This document shows positions 51,808-63,380 of a stretch of 64,000 bases of DNA, in pieces. Origin of the DNA: Ottowia testudinis (GTDB taxonomy: Bacteria; Pseudomonadota; Gammaproteobacteria; Burkholderiales; Burkholderiaceae_C). Numbering within the stretch: the first letter of the stretch is position 1; the number at the start of each line of letters is the position of its first letter. Position numbers and translations under genes: made by a program. Below the pieces are notes generated by a model. The model was not told the origin of the DNA. It did no database searches and saw only the letters and a program-made list of their open reading frames with translations. The DNA lies in the NCBI RefSeq assembly GCF_017498525.1, contig NZ_CP071796.1:620001-684000 (forward strand). The letters are read 5' to 3'.

Positions 51808-53928
51808 TTACATGGCCAGCGGATCGACGTCCACCGCCCAGCGCACGATGCCGCGGTGCGCTGTGCTGGCGCGCAGCGTGTGCAGCAGCGGCTGGCAGGC
51901 GGCCAGCACGCGCTGCAGCGCGGCGCGCGAAGGGCTTTCGAGCAGCATCTGCGCGCGTTCGATGCCCGCCACGCGCTGAACCGGCAGCGGCACGGCGGGA
52001 AACCAGCCGATCTGCGCCAGCGCCGGCGACAGCGCGGCGTCCTCGCCCAGCACCGCCCGCGCCTGCGCGGCCAGCGCGTTCAGAAAGTCTTGCGCCGCCT
52101 GCTGGTCGCGCGCATCGGCCCGCAGCAGCGCCAGATGGGTGAAAGGCGGCAGCCCGGCCTGCGTGCGCTCGGCCAGTTGTTCGGCGGCAAAACCCGAGTA
52201 GTCGTGGCCTTTGAGGGCCACGAACAGCGGGTGCTGCGGGTGGTGCGTCTGCACCCACATTTCGCTGGCGGCACTTTGCGCGGCATCGCGTCCGGCGCGG
52301 CCGGCGGACTGCATGAGCAATGCAAACAGCCGCTCGGGCGCCCGAAAGTCGCTGGAAAACAGCGCGCCATCGGGGTTGACCGCCGCCACCAGCGTGACGC
52401 GCCGAAAGTCGTGCCCCTTGGCGATCATCTGCGTGCCGACCAGCACGTCGACCTCGCCCGCGTGCACCTCGGCCAGGCTGGCTTCGAGCTGACCCTTGCC
52501 GCGTGTCGAATCGGCGTCGATGCGGGCGATGCGCGCGGGTGCGCCGTCGGGCCGGCGCGCCTCGGCCAGCAATTCGCCCAGGCGTTCTTCCAGCTGCTCG
52601 GTGCCGCGCCCGAGCGTGCCGATGTCCAGGTTGCCGCAGCCCGGGCAGGCGCGCGGCACGCGCTGGGCAAAGCCGCAGTGGTGGCAGCGCAGCGTGCGGT
52701 CGATCTTGTGGAACACGCGGTAGGCGCTGCAGTGCGGGCACTCGCTCTTCCAGCCGCAATCGGCGCAGTGCAGCACCGGTGCCCAGCCGCGCCGGTTGAG
52801 CAGCAGCAGCGTCTGCTCGCCGCGCGCCACGCGCTCGCCAATGGCCGCCAAGAGCGGCGGCGCGATCAGCGTGCCCTTGGGCTGGCGCGACATGTCGACC
52901 CGGCGCACGCGCGGCAGACCGGCCTGCGGATCGGCGCCCACGGCCACGCCGATGCGGCGCGGCATGGCCAGACGTGTGTAGCGCCCCGGCCCCTCTGGCG
53001 CCGGGCTGCTGGCGTGCCAGCTCTCCAGCGACGGCGTGGCCGAGCCCAGCACCACCTTGGCCCCGCACAGCTTGCCGCGGTACACGGCCAAATCGCGTGC
53101 CGAATAGCGCGCGCCCTCTTGTTGCTTGTAGCTGGGGTCGTGCTCTTCATCGACCACGATCAGCCGCAGCCGCGGCAGCGAGGCCAGCACCGCCACCCGG
53201 GTGCCCAGCACGATGCGCGCGTGGCCACTGTGCGCCGACAGCCAGGCGGCCAGCCGCTGCGCCGGCGTCAGGCCGCTGTGCAGCGCCACCACCGCCGCGT
53301 CGCCAAAGCGGGTGGCAAAGCGCGCCAGCAGCTGCGGCGTGAGATTGATCTCGGGCACCAGCACCAGCACCTGGGCGCTGGCGTCGGCGGCCAGCACGCG
53401 GGCGGCCGCGCGCATGTAGACCTCGCTCTTGCCGCTGCCGGTGACGCCAAACAGCAGGAACGGCCCGGCTTCTTGATCGATTCGGGCCACAGCGCTGGCC
53501 TGATCAGCGCTAAGTGCTTCACTTTTAATAGTATCCAGGGCCGCCTCGGGCGCCGCAGCGCTCCGGCGCTTGAGACGCCGCGCCAATTGCACGCCGCTCA
53601 ACGTGCGCAGCTGGGGCGGCAGCGCGGCCAGCGCCACCTCGCCCAGCGCGCGCTGGTAATAGCGCGCCGTGAAGGCGATCAGCTGCCGCCAATCCTCCCC
53701 CAGCGGCGCCAGTCCTTCAAAAATGCCGGCCAGCGGCCGCACTTGGCGCTCCAGCTCGGGGGCCGGCGCCGGCGCTTCGGCCCACACCACGCCCAGCACC
53801 TCGCGCGCGCCCAGCGGCACACGCACGATGCTGCCGGGCGCCAGCGGCGCGCCGGCGCGGTAGGTGAGCGGCTCGCCCAGGCCGCTGTGGGCCGGGGTGG
53901 GCACGGCAACGGCGAGCCAGTGCGTCAT
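51808..53928 (-). CDS. priA: Primosomal replication restart helicase PriA
   Basis: PriA recognises stalled forks and reloads DnaB. The 706-aa product has the N-terminal DNA-binding domain (1-110), Walker A GVTGSGKSEVY (161-171), DEEH box LIVVDEEHDPSYK (about 255) and eight zinc cysteines in CADCGW, CPHCSAY, CHHCGFA and CPGCGN (about 380-425), then GTQMIAKGHDF (about 465) and AGRAGR (about 515). Residues about 130-145 (ALDTIKSEALSADQASA) include a diverged repeat copy just before the helicase core. It is divergent from nothing near; hemE follows upstream on the same strand. Confidence 0.96.
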   Translation of the reverse strand: MTHWLAVAVPTPAHSGLGEPLTYRAGAPLAPGSIVRVPLGAREVLGVVWAEAPAPAPELERQVRPLAGIFEGLAPLGEDWRQLIAFTARYYQRALGEVALAALPPQLRTLSGVQLARRLKRRSAAAPEAALDTIKSEALSADQASAVARIDQEAGPFLLFGVTGSGKSEVYMRAAARVLAADASAQVLVLVPEINLTPQLLARFATRFGDAAVVALHSGLTPAQRLAAWLSAHSGHARIVLGTRVAVLASLPRLRLIVVDEEHDPSYKQQEGARYSARDLAVYRGKLCGAKVVLGSATPSLESWHASSPAPEGPGRYTRLAMPRRIGVAVGADPQAGLPRVRRVDMSRQPKGTLIAPPLLAAIGERVARGEQTLLLLNRRGWAPVLHCADCGWKSECPHCSAYRVFHKIDRTLRCHHCGFAQRVPRACPGCGNLDIGTLGRGTEQLEERLGELLAEARRPDGAPARIARIDADSTRGKGQLEASLAEVHAGEVDVLVGTQMIAKGHDFRRVTLVAAVNPDGALFSSDFRAPERLFALLMQSAGRAGRDAAQSAASEMWVQTHHPQHPLFVALKGHDYSGFAAEQLAERTQAGLPPFTHLALLRADARDQQAAQDFLNALAAQARAVLGEDAALSPALAQIGWFPAVPLPVQRVAGIERAQMLLESPSRAALQRVLAACQPLLHTLRASTAHRGIVRWAVDVDPLAM
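53500..53548. repeat. Probable palindromic repeat (CPE) copy inside priA
   Basis: GCGCTGGCCTGATCAGCGCT AAGTGCTTCACTTTTAATAG. Diverged; in frame in priA between the N-terminal and helicase domains. Confidence 0.55.
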
Positions 53929-54344
53929 GGGCGGGCGATGCGTGAACTATGCCTCAGTCCACTTGCACTGTCAGGCCTAAGTCGTTGTTTTGAAAGTCGA
54001 ACCTCAGTCATTCCCAGTTTCTGTGGATAACTTTGTTGAAAATTCGATCCAGGGCGCCGGGAGCCCTTGAAATACAAGGCTTTCGTTGCGCTGCCCGTCA
54101 AAACAGCAAAACTCAATGCTCAACAAAATCAACAACTTGCGCTTGCTTCGCGTTTTGTAGCAGAACGGTGACAGGGCTTTGATTCAGTGCGGACCGATTC
54201 AACCCATTTGTGCATAAGTCAAGTGCCCGCGGGCGGTTTGGGGGCAAAAAAAAGCGGGCGATTTTCTTGACGCACGGCCTCGCGGGGTGTAGGCGCCTTC
54301 CGACACGCTCTGGCCGCACCCGATGGCCGGGCGCGGTCTGCCGG
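53929..54344. promoter_or_regulatory. 416-base priA-hemE gap with two DnaA-box matches
   Basis: No gene is supported in this gap. TGTGGATAA (54022-54030) is the reverse complement of the perfect DnaA box TTATCCACA. TGTGCATAA (54209-54217) fits TTATNCACA. The region is more A/T-rich than its flanks, with several AACAA/TTGTT tracts. From known Burkholderiales maps, hemE-priA lies near the replication origin. This could be a DnaA-controlled priA promoter or a DnaA-titration site. Confidence 0.5.
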
Positions 54345-55529
54345 TCAGCCAGCGCGCAGCCGGCGCGAGTGCTGGTGCACCTCGTCCACCAGGTGCGTCA
54401 CATGCTCGGGCGGGGTGAACTGGCTGATGCCGTGGCCCAGGTTGAAGATGTGCGTGCTGCCGGGCGCACCGGCATCGGTGTGCGGGCGGCCAAAGCTGTC
54501 GAGCACGCAGCGCACCTGGGCGCGAATGGCATCCGGCGGGGCGAACAGCACGTTCGGGTCGATGTTGCCCTGCAGCGCTTTGGGTGCCGGCGATTTCAGG
54601 TCATTTTGGGCACTGGCGCTTGTCTGTTCAGCGCGTGCAGCTATCAATTCAGGAGTTTTCTGCCGTGCCGCATCGATCACCGTGCGGCGCGCGGCACCGA
54701 GGTTGACCGTCCAGTCCAGCCCCAGCACATCGCAGTCGAGCGCCGTCATCTCCGGCAGCCACAGGCCACCGCCCTTGGTGAAGACGATGCGCGGCACCAC
54801 CGCGCCATCGGTGCCGGTGCGCTTCAGCTGCGCCAGCACGCGGCGCGTGTAGGCCAGGCTGAAGTCCTGGAAGGCGCCGTCGGCCAGCACGCCGCCCCAG
54901 CTGTCGAACACCATCACGGCCTGCGCGCCGGCGTCGATCTGTGCGTTGAGGTACTGCGCGACGGCGTCGGCGTTGATGGCCAGCACACGGTGCATCAGGT
55001 CGGGCCGCGCGTACATCAGGGTCTTGACGTGGCGGTAATCCTGCGAGCCGCCGCCCTCGACCATGTAGCAGGCGAGCGTCCACGGGCTGCCGCTGAAGCC
55101 GATCAGCGGCACGCGGCCGTTCAGCGCACGGCGGATCGAGGTGACGGCGTCGAACACATAGCGCAGCTTGTCCATGTCGGGCACGCCCAGCCGCGCCACG
55201 GCGGCTTCATCCCGCACCACTTTCTCGAACTTGGGGCCTTCGCCCTGCTGGAACGACAGGCCGAGGCCCATCGCATCGGGCACCGTGAGGATGTCGGAAA
55301 ACAGGATCGCCGCATCCAGCGGATAGCGCGCCAGCGGCTGCAGCGTGACCTCGGTGGCGTAATCGACGTGGGTGGCCAGCCCCATGAAGCTGCCAGCCTG
55401 GGCGCGCGTGGCGCAGTATTCGGGCAGGTAGCGCCCGGCCTGGCGCATCAGCCAGACGGGGGTGTGGTCGGTGGCCTGGCCCAGGCAGGCGCGCAGGAAG
55501 GTGTCGTTTTGGAGCAGGGCGAAAGTCAT
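54345..55529 (-). CDS. hemE: Uroporphyrinogen decarboxylase with repeat-encoded insertion
   Basis: HemE decarboxylates uroporphyrinogen III to coproporphyrinogen III in haem synthesis. [10 protein letters not shown] (29-38), [20 protein letters not shown] (about 83), [19 protein letters not shown] (about 145) and the C-terminal [13 protein letters not shown] are diagnostic. At 394 aa it is about 35-40 residues longer than usual. Residues about 291-308 ([18 protein letters not shown]), before [10 protein letters not shown], are an in-frame repeat copy. The gene lies upstream of priA on the same strand. Confidence 0.96.
   Translation of the reverse strand: MTFALLQNDTFLRACLGQATDHTPVWLMRQAGRYLPEYCATRAQAGSFMGLATHVDYATEVTLQPLARYPLDAAILFSDILTVPDAMGLGLSFQQGEGPKFEKVVRDEAAVARLGVPDMDKLRYVFDAVTSIRRALNGRVPLIGFSGSPWTLACYMVEGGGSQDYRHVKTLMYARPDLMHRVLAINADAVAQYLNAQIDAGAQAVMVFDSWGGVLADGAFQDFSLAYTRRVLAQLKRTGTDGAVVPRIVFTKGGGLWLPEMTALDCDVLGLDWTVNLGAARRTVIDAARQKTPELIAARAEQTSASAQNDLKSPAPKALQGNIDPNVLFAPPDAIRAQVRCVLDSFGRPHTDAGAPGSTHIFNLGHGISQFTPPEHVTHLVDEVHQHSRRLRAG
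54600..54658. repeat. Palindromic repeat (CPE) copy inside hemE
   Basis: TTTTGGGCACTGGCGCTTG then CAGCGCGTGCAGCTATCAA and ATTCAGGAG tail. In frame in hemE. Confidence 0.88.
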
Positions 55530-55560
55530 GCCCCGATTGTCTCAGTGTTGTCGTGGGCGC

Positions 55561-55654
55561 CGCAGGTTGGATGGAGCGCAGCGAAACCCCACGAAGGCGG
55601 TGAATTGCGAGCCGCCGAATGTGGCGGTCGTTGTTGCATTCAGCCCAACCTGCG
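55561..55654. repeat. Small inverted-repeat element (CGCAGGTTGG ends)
   Basis: CGCAGGTTGG (55561-55570) and CCAACCTGCG (55645-55654) bound a 94-bp unit with inner GCCGCC/GGCGGT pairing. It shares the hemE-pat gap (55530-55943) with a palindromic repeat; that gap holds no gene I can support. Confidence 0.7.
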
Positions 55655-55664
55655 AGTCTGATGG

Positions 55665-55737
55665 AAAAATCAAGCTGAATCAGGCCCGCGCGCTTGTCCA
55701 TCTAGCGCAAGCAGCTATAAAAAATATAGTTTTCAGG
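55665..55737. repeat. Palindromic repeat (CPE) copy, intergenic
   Basis: AAAAATCAAGCTGAATCAGG, CGCGCTTG, then TAGCGCAAGCAGCTATAA and A-rich tail ending near TTTTCAGG. Confidence 0.82.
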
Positions 55738-55943
55738 GTCTGCGGCGTCGATCAAACCCGTTGCCGTGAGCGCGCCCAGGGGTTTGTGCGAAGGCGCGCT
55801 GCTGACACAGATCAAGCAACGGCGGTTTTCGGCCACCGGCCGCGCCTTATGGCACGGCCGGAAATGGCGCAGGCACCGCACCGTCACGCATCGGGGCGAA
55901 AATCAGCGGTCACGCCATTTCCTCCCGTACCCTCAGGTCAGCC

Positions 55944-58634
55944 ATGGACCAGCACTACCTCACGCCTCTGTTCGAACCCCAATCCATCCTGCTGTTCACC
56001 GGCGCGCAGAACGCGCCCGAGCAGCAGACCCCGCAGGCGCGGGCATTGCTGGCGCATCTGGCGGCGCAGCCGTTCAAGGGCCATGTGACGCCGCTCGACA
56101 TCCACACCACCGGCACGCTGGCCGACTTGGCGCAGGCGCGCGCCGACCTGGCCATCATCGCCTTGCCGGAGGACGAAATCCTGCCCGCGCTGGAGCTGGC
56201 CGGGCGCATCAAGGTCAAGGCGGCGCTGGTGCTGTCGGCCGGCATCGTCCAGGCCCAGGCGCGCGAGATGCACCGCGTGGCGCAGCGCCACGGCTTCTGG
56301 CTGCTGGGCCCCAACAGCCAGGGGCTGCAGCGGCCCGAGCTGCAGCTCAACGCCAGCTCGGCCGGAGAGCTGGCGGCGCCGGGGCAGCTGGCGCTGGTGT
56401 CGCAGTCTGGCGCGCTGACGGCGTCGATCCTCGACTGGGCGCGGCAGAACCATGTCGGCTTTTCCGCCGTGGTGGCGCTGGGCGCGCACACCCAGGTCGG
56501 GCTGGCCGACGTATTGGACTTTCTGGCCAACGACCGGCGCACGCAGGGCATCGTGGTCTACATGGAAGGCATCGCCAACGCGCGGCGCTTCACCAGCGCG
56601 CTGCGCGCGGCGGCCAACAGCAAGCCGGTGGTGGTGCTGAAGGCCGGCCGCCGGCAGGACGGCAACGCGGCGGCGCAAACGCATTCGGGCGCCATCGTCG
56701 GCAGCGACGAGGTGTTTGACGCCGTGCTGCGCCGCGCCGGCGCGGTGCGCGTGCGCTCGTTTGTCGAGCTGTTTTCGGCCGCCAAGTGCCTGGCCTCGCG
56801 CTACCGGCCGGTGGGCAAGCGGCTGGGCATCATCAGCAATGGCGGCGGGCCCGGCGTGCTGGCGGCCGATTACGTGAACGAGCTGGGCTTGCAGCTGGGG
56901 GTGCTGTCCGAGGAGTCGCGCCGCGCGCTGGCGCCGCTGCTGCCCAAGGCGGCGTCGCTCGCCGACCTGATCGACGTGTCGGAAGACGCGACGGCCGCCG
57001 ACTACCAGGCAGCGCTCGACGTGGCCGCCAAGGACAAGCAGCTCGACGGCGTGCTGGTCATCTATTCGCCCAAGTTCGGCGGCGATGCCGAGGGCGTGGC
57101 CGGCCAGCTGGTGGCCATCAAGCCGCGCATGAGCAAACCGCTGGTCTCTTGCTGGATGGGCGACTCGTCGGTGCAGCCGGCGCGCCACGCGCTGGCCGGG
57201 GCGCAGATCCCGAGCTTTCGCACGCCCGAGGCGGCCGTGGGCGCTTTCGGCAACATCGCCAGCTTCTACCAGAACCAGCAGCTCCTGCAGCAGACGCCGC
57301 CACCGCTGTCCAGCCTGGCGGCGCCTGACGTGGAAGGCGCGCGCCTGCTCATCGAAAGCGTGCTGACCGAGCGCCGCAAGGTACTGACCGAGATGGAATC
57401 CAAGGCGCTGCTGTCGGCTTTTCACATCCCCGTCACGCAGACGCTGCTGGCGCGCAGCGCCAACGAGGCGATGATGATCGCGGCGCAAATCGGTTTTCCG
57501 GTGGCGCTGAAAATCGACTCGCCCGACATCAGCCACAAGAGCGACGTCGGCGGCGTGGCGCTGAACGTGATGAATGCCACCGCGGTGCGCGACATCTGGC
57601 AGGACATGATGGAGGCCGTGCGCGCCAGGCAACCCGACGCACGCATCAACGGCGTTACCGTGCAGGCCATGGCGCGCAAGAAGCGTGGGCGCGAGCTTTA
57701 CATCGGCGTGGTGACGGACGACCCGTTCGGCCCCGTGATCGCCTTTGGCGCCGGCGGCACCATGATCGAGCTGATGAACGACCACGCCATGGAACTGCCG
57801 CCGCTCAACCAGTTTCTGGCGCGCCGGCTCATCGAGCGCTCGCGCGTGCATGAGACCTTGGGCGCCTGGCGCGGCGCGCCGGCGGTGCACATGGCGGCGC
57901 TGGAGCAGGTGCTGCTGCGTGTGTCCGAGATGGTGTGCGAGCTGCCGCAGCTGCGCGAGATGGACATCAACCCCATCATCGTGGACGAGCATGGCGCCAT
58001 TGCCGTGGATGCGCGCATCGTCATCGGCGCGGCGGTGCAGACATCGCCCGGGCGCGCGGGGCGCTATGGCCACCTGTCGATCCTGCCCTACCCGCAGCGC
58101 TTCGAGCAGCTGTGGCCGCTGCGCGGCGGCGGCGAGTACAAAGTCCGGCCGATCCATCCGGACGATGCGCAGATGCTGCAGGACTTGATGAAACGCCTGA
58201 CGCCCGAGGCGCGCTACTTCCGCTTTGTCTCCAACATGGCCGAGCTGCCGCCGGGCATGCTCTCGCGCTTCACTTTGATCGACTACGACCGCGAGATGGC
58301 GCTGTGCGCCGTGGTCGATGAAGAGATCGTCGGCGACAGCGGCGAGAAGCTGACCAAGGAAAAGATCATCGGCGTGTCGCGCTACATCACCAACCCGGAC
58401 CAAAGCAGCTGCGAATTCTCTCTGGTGGTGGACGACGCCTTTGGCGGTCAGGGCCTGGGCACGCGCCTGATGCTCTCGATCATGGACGTGGCGCGAGAGA
58501 AGGGTCTGCAAGAGATCATTGGCTTGGTGCTGACGCAGAACAACGGCATGCTCAAGCTCATGCGCAGCTTGGGGTTCGAGGTCAAGGCTTACCCGGAAGA
58601 CCCGGATTTCAGGCTGGTCACGCACCCCTTGTGA
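55944..58634 (+). CDS. Acetate-CoA ligase (ADP-forming)-like / GNAT protein acetyltransferase (Pat/PatZ type)
   Basis: The 896-aa protein has a CoA-binding/succinyl-CoA-synthetase-like region (about 1-460, with GPNSQGLQ, LVSQSGALTASILDWA and SNGGGPGVLAAD), an ATP-grasp region (about 475-700, GFPVALKIDSPDISHKSDVG) and a C-terminal GNAT acetyltransferase (about 730-890, DDAFGGQGLGTRLMLSIMD). This is the layout of Pat/PatZ (YfiQ), which acetylates lysines and turns off AMP-forming CoA ligases. An AMP-ligase gene lies 1.2 kb downstream, a plausible target. Whether the first part is catalytic cannot be judged here. Confidence 0.9.
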   Translation: MDQHYLTPLFEPQSILLFTGAQNAPEQQTPQARALLAHLAAQPFKGHVTPLDIHTTGTLADLAQARADLAIIALPEDEILPALELAGRIKVKAALVLSAGIVQAQAREMHRVAQRHGFWLLGPNSQGLQRPELQLNASSAGELAAPGQLALVSQSGALTASILDWARQNHVGFSAVVALGAHTQVGLADVLDFLANDRRTQGIVVYMEGIANARRFTSALRAAANSKPVVVLKAGRRQDGNAAAQTHSGAIVGSDEVFDAVLRRAGAVRVRSFVELFSAAKCLASRYRPVGKRLGIISNGGGPGVLAADYVNELGLQLGVLSEESRRALAPLLPKAASLADLIDVSEDATAADYQAALDVAAKDKQLDGVLVIYSPKFGGDAEGVAGQLVAIKPRMSKPLVSCWMGDSSVQPARHALAGAQIPSFRTPEAAVGAFGNIASFYQNQQLLQQTPPPLSSLAAPDVEGARLLIESVLTERRKVLTEMESKALLSAFHIPVTQTLLARSANEAMMIAAQIGFPVALKIDSPDISHKSDVGGVALNVMNATAVRDIWQDMMEAVRARQPDARINGVTVQAMARKKRGRELYIGVVTDDPFGPVIAFGAGGTMIELMNDHAMELPPLNQFLARRLIERSRVHETLGAWRGAPAVHMAALEQVLLRVSEMVCELPQLREMDINPIIVDEHGAIAVDARIVIGAAVQTSPGRAGRYGHLSILPYPQRFEQLWPLRGGGEYKVRPIHPDDAQMLQDLMKRLTPEARYFRFVSNMAELPPGMLSRFTLIDYDREMALCAVVDEEIVGDSGEKLTKEKIIGVSRYITNPDQSSCEFSLVVDDAFGGQGLGTRLMLSIMDVAREKGLQEIIGLVLTQNNGMLKLMRSLGFEVKAYPEDPDFRLVTHPL

Positions 58635-58690
58635 TTGCTATTAAAATGTGAGCTGCTCGCGCTTGATGGTCAAGCGCTGGAGCCCTGTTT
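58632..58690. repeat. Palindromic repeat (CPE) copy after the pat-type gene
   Basis: GCTATTAAAATGTGAGCTGC TCGCGCTTG, then GGTCAAGCGCTGGAG. Lies between convergent genes. Confidence 0.85.
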
Positions 58691-58702
58691 GGCTTGTGGT
58701 CT

Positions 58703-59749
58703 TCAACGGGCCGGTGGCGCTTGCGCGGCGCGAAACTGCTCGGGCGTCTGGCCGGTCCAGCCGCGAAAGGCGCGCAAGAAAGCCTTGTCGCTGGCAAAGC
58801 CCGCCGCGTGGGCGATCTGCTTGATCGGCTGCTGACCGCGCAGCAGCATCTCGCTGGCCAGCGTGCGGCGCACCTCGTCCTTGAGTTGCTGCAGCCGCGA
58901 GCCTTCGGCGGTCAGCTGCCGGTGCAGGCTGCGCACCGACAGGCCGAGCTCTGCGGCCAGCGCCTCGGCGGTCATGGCGGGCCGTGCCTGCAGCCGCTGG
59001 CGCAGGCGCAGGCCGAGCAGGCGGTCGCGCCGGTAGGGCAGCACCATCAGCGGCAACGCGCGGCGCAGCATGGCGTCGAGCGCCGGGCCGTCACGCCGCA
59101 GCGGCTGCGACAGATACCGGGCGTCGAAACGCAAGCTGGCTTGGTGGGCGCCAAACCGCAGCGGGCCGGGAAACAGCGTGGCGTACACGTCAGCGTGCGG
59201 CGGCGGCGCGAAGGGAAAAGCCGCCTGCTGCAGGGCGATGCCCGAATCGATCCACCAGCAGGCCAGCCCATGCACATTGCGCAGCAGCGAAAGCAGGGCA
59301 AACTCGCGCAGCGCGGCGGGCAGCGGTGCTTGCTCGGTGACGGCGATCTCGGCCAAATCGCCGTCCTTTTGAAGCACCAGCCGCACATCGCCCGTCAATA
59401 GCCCGTGATGACGGCACCAGCGCCTGAGCGCCACGCCCAGCGTTGGCGCGCCGTGCGAGGCGCGCGCCAGCATGCCGTAGCTGCCCCAGGGCAGCGGGCG
59501 GCTGAACCAGCCGGGGGCTTCGTCGTCCAGCTCCTGCATGGCGGCGGCGCACAGGCGCTCGAATTGCGCGGCGCGCACGCGTGCCGCCGGCCGTGTCAGA
59601 TCGGCTGGCGCGATCCGTGCCTTTTGCAGCGCTGCCGCGGCGTCCTGGCCGCGCGCCGCGTAGGCGCCCACGATGGCGTTCACGAAGGCAATGGGGGTCT
59701 TGGCGGCGGTGCTGGTTTCGCGCGGCATGGTGCGCAGAGTGTGCGGCAT
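58703..59749 (-). CDS. AraC-family transcriptional regulator (Arabinose_bd-type N-terminus)
   Basis: The 348-aa product has an N-terminal ligand/sensor domain of the Arabinose_bd type (about 20-200) and a C-terminal AraC double helix-turn-helix: [20 protein letters not shown] (about 268) and [20 protein letters not shown] (about 314). These regulators often control lipid or acyl-CoA genes. Start is uncertain: 59749 ([11 protein letters not shown]) or 59728; longer starts up to 59866 would overlap the divergent gene. It is divergent from the AMP-ligase, with 101 bases between, and likely controls it. Confidence 0.85.
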   Translation of the reverse strand: MPHTLRTMPRETSTAAKTPIAFVNAIVGAYAARGQDAAAALQKARIAPADLTRPAARVRAAQFERLCAAAMQELDDEAPGWFSRPLPWGSYGMLARASHGAPTLGVALRRWCRHHGLLTGDVRLVLQKDGDLAEIAVTEQAPLPAALREFALLSLLRNVHGLACWWIDSGIALQQAAFPFAPPPHADVYATLFPGPLRFGAHQASLRFDARYLSQPLRRDGPALDAMLRRALPLMVLPYRRDRLLGLRLRQRLQARPAMTAEALAAELGLSVRSLHRQLTAEGSRLQQLKDEVRRTLASEMLLRGQQPIKQIAHAAGFASDKAFLRAFRGWTGQTPEQFRAAQAPPAR

Positions 59750-59850
59750 GCGTGGCACGATTTGCAACCTCGCTGGCAAGCATCGGGCGGCGCGATGCTC
59801 TAAGCTTGCGCTGGACATGCGCCGCAGAGCGCCTACTGGAGACTGCCACC

Positions 59851-61572
59851 ATGAATACCCCCTCAACCGCCGCCGCCCTGAGCCACGCCCGCGGAGTCGC
59901 CGAGCCGCCGCTGATCGAGCAGACCATTGGCGCCTTTTTCGACGCCATGGCCGAGCGCGTTCCGGAACGCGAGGCGCTGGTGGTGGCGCACCAAAAGCGC
60001 CGCTACACCTACCGCCAGCTGCAGACCGAATCGCGCCGCCTTGCCAGCGCCCTGCTGGGCCTGGGGCTAAAGCCGGGCGACCGCATCGGCATCTGGTCGC
60101 ACAACAACGCCGAATGGGTGCTGATGCAGCTGGCCACGGCCATGACGGGGCTGGTGCTGGTCAACATCAACCCCGCGTACCGCACGGCCGAGGTCGAATA
60201 CGCCTTGAACAAGGTCGACTGCAAGGCGCTGGTGACCATGCCGCGCTTCAAGACCAGCGACTACCTGGGCATGCTGCGCGAGCTGGCGCCCGAGTGGGCA
60301 CACGCCCAGCCCGGCGAGCCGCTGCAATCGCAGACGCTGCCGCATTTGCAGCACGCGATCTGGATCGATGTCGAAGGCGAAGGCGCGGACGAACCGGGCT
60401 TCATGCGCTTTTCCGGGCTGATGAAAACAGGCGACCCGCAGGACGCGCGCCTGCCCCAGGTGGCCAGGCTGCTGCACAACCGCGATCCCATCAACATCCA
60501 GTTCACCAGCGGCACCACGGGTTTCCCGAAGGGCGCCACGCTGACGCACCGCAACATCCTGAACAACGGCTTTTTCATCGGCGAGGCGATGAAGCTGACC
60601 GAGCAAGACCGCCTGTGCATCCCCGTGCCGCTGTACCACTGCTTTGGCATGGTGCTGGGCAACCTGGCGGTGCTCACGCACGGCGGCTGCATCGTCTACC
60701 CGAACGATGCGTTCGACGCCCTGACGGTCCTGCAAACGGTGCAGGCTGAAAAATGCACCGGCCTGCACGGCGTGCCCACCATGTTCATCGCCGAGCTGGA
60801 CCACCCCGACTTCGGCAAGTACGACCTGAGCACGCTGCGCACCGGCATCATGGCCGGCAGCCCGTGCCCCATCGAGGTGATGAAGCGCGTGCAGCGCGAC
60901 ATGCACATGGAGCAGGTCACCATCGCCTACGGCATGACGGAGACATCGCCCGTCAGTTGCCAGAGCGGCACCGACACGCCCCTGGACAAGCGCGTGTCCA
61001 CCGTGGGCCTGGTGCAGCCGCACCTGGAGATCAAGATCATCGACCCCGACAGCGGCCAGACCGTGCCGCGCGGCGCCACCGGCGAGCTGTGCACCAAGGG
61101 CTATTCCGTGATGCAGGGCTATTGGGGCGATGACGCGCGCACGCGCGAGGCGATCGACGCCGAGGGCTTCATGCACACGGGCGATTTGGCCACGATGGAC
61201 GAGGAGGGTTACGTCAACATCGTCGGCCGCATCAAGGACATGGTGATTCGCGGCGGCGAGAACGTGTACCCGCGCGAGATCGAAGAATTCTTGTACCGCC
61301 ACCCGCAGATTCAGGACGTGCAGGTGGTGGGCGTGCCCGACCAGAAATTCGGCGAAGAGCTGTGCGCCTGGATCATCGTCAAACCCGGCCAGGAGCTGGA
61401 CGAAGCCGGCGTGCGCGAATTCTGCAAGGGCAAGATCGCGCATTACAAAGTGCCCCGTTACATGAAGTTCGTCAGCGAATTTCCGATGACCATCACCGGC
61501 AAGATCCAGAAATTCAGAATCCGCGAGTTGATGCAGGAAGAGCTGGGTTTGACGGAAGCCAAAACAGCCTGA
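59851..61572 (+). CDS. AMP-binding acyl-CoA synthetase (FadD-like)
   Basis: The 573-aa enzyme activates a carboxylic acid to its CoA thioester with ATP. ANL-family motifs: P-loop [15 protein letters not shown] (about 218-232), YGMTETSP (about 363), [12 protein letters not shown] (about 440), [20 protein letters not shown] (about 455-474) and the acylated Lys in [10 protein letters not shown] near the end. It belongs to the medium/long-chain or branched fatty-acid group; substrate is inferred only loosely. GGAGA precedes the ATG at 59851. The gene lies upstream of the liuB-type gene with a palindromic element between. Confidence 0.9.
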   Translation: MNTPSTAAALSHARGVAEPPLIEQTIGAFFDAMAERVPEREALVVAHQKRRYTYRQLQTESRRLASALLGLGLKPGDRIGIWSHNNAEWVLMQLATAMTGLVLVNINPAYRTAEVEYALNKVDCKALVTMPRFKTSDYLGMLRELAPEWAHAQPGEPLQSQTLPHLQHAIWIDVEGEGADEPGFMRFSGLMKTGDPQDARLPQVARLLHNRDPINIQFTSGTTGFPKGATLTHRNILNNGFFIGEAMKLTEQDRLCIPVPLYHCFGMVLGNLAVLTHGGCIVYPNDAFDALTVLQTVQAEKCTGLHGVPTMFIAELDHPDFGKYDLSTLRTGIMAGSPCPIEVMKRVQRDMHMEQVTIAYGMTETSPVSCQSGTDTPLDKRVSTVGLVQPHLEIKIIDPDSGQTVPRGATGELCTKGYSVMQGYWGDDARTREAIDAEGFMHTGDLATMDEEGYVNIVGRIKDMVIRGGENVYPREIEEFLYRHPQIQDVQVVGVPDQKFGEELCAWIIVKPGQELDEAGVREFCKGKIAHYKVPRYMKFVSEFPMTITGKIQKFRIRELMQEELGLTEAKTA

Positions 61573-61586
61573 ACATCCGAACTTGA

Positions 61587-61693
61587 CCGGACGCAGAGGG
61601 CGCAAAAGTACGCCAAGGACGCAAAAGAACAGCCAAAAATTCATGGTTTTCTTTTGCGTTCTTCGCGAAACCTTTGCGTCCTTCGCGTCCGGT
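61587..61693. repeat. Long hairpin repeat between the AMP-ligase and liuB
   Basis: CCGGACGCAGAGGGCGCAAA on the left faces TTTGCGTCCTTCGCGTCCGG on the right. A 107-bp imperfect inverted repeat of the 'GGACGC..GCAAAAG' type; it contains no gene and may be a MITE-like unit. It interrupts the operon. Confidence 0.8.
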
Positions 61694-61717
61694 ATTTGAA
61701 ATTTTCGAGACCACCCC

Positions 61718-63337
<1,620 letters not shown>

Positions 63338-63340
<3 letters not shown>

Positions 63341-63380
63341 TGTGCATAATGTGTATTTATTCGGTTGTTTATACACATCA
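63338..63380. promoter_or_regulatory. Candidate vapBC operator
   Basis: TGATGTGCATA (63338-63348) and TATACACATCA (63370-63380) are near-perfect inverted repeats, with an inner ATGTGTAT/ATACACAT pair (63349-63356, 63371-63378), just upstream of vapB. VapB-type antitoxins usually bind such palindromes to repress their own operon. Role inferred. Confidence 0.55.

Noticed and set aside
53929-54344. Full replication origin (oriC)
   Set aside because: Only two DnaA boxes and no AT-rich unwinding element or dnaA/gidA neighbours are seen; kept as a regulatory candidate only.
55938-58625. 895-codon minus-strand open frame opposite the pat-type gene
   Set aside because: It is a shadow of a well-recognised three-domain protein on the plus strand.
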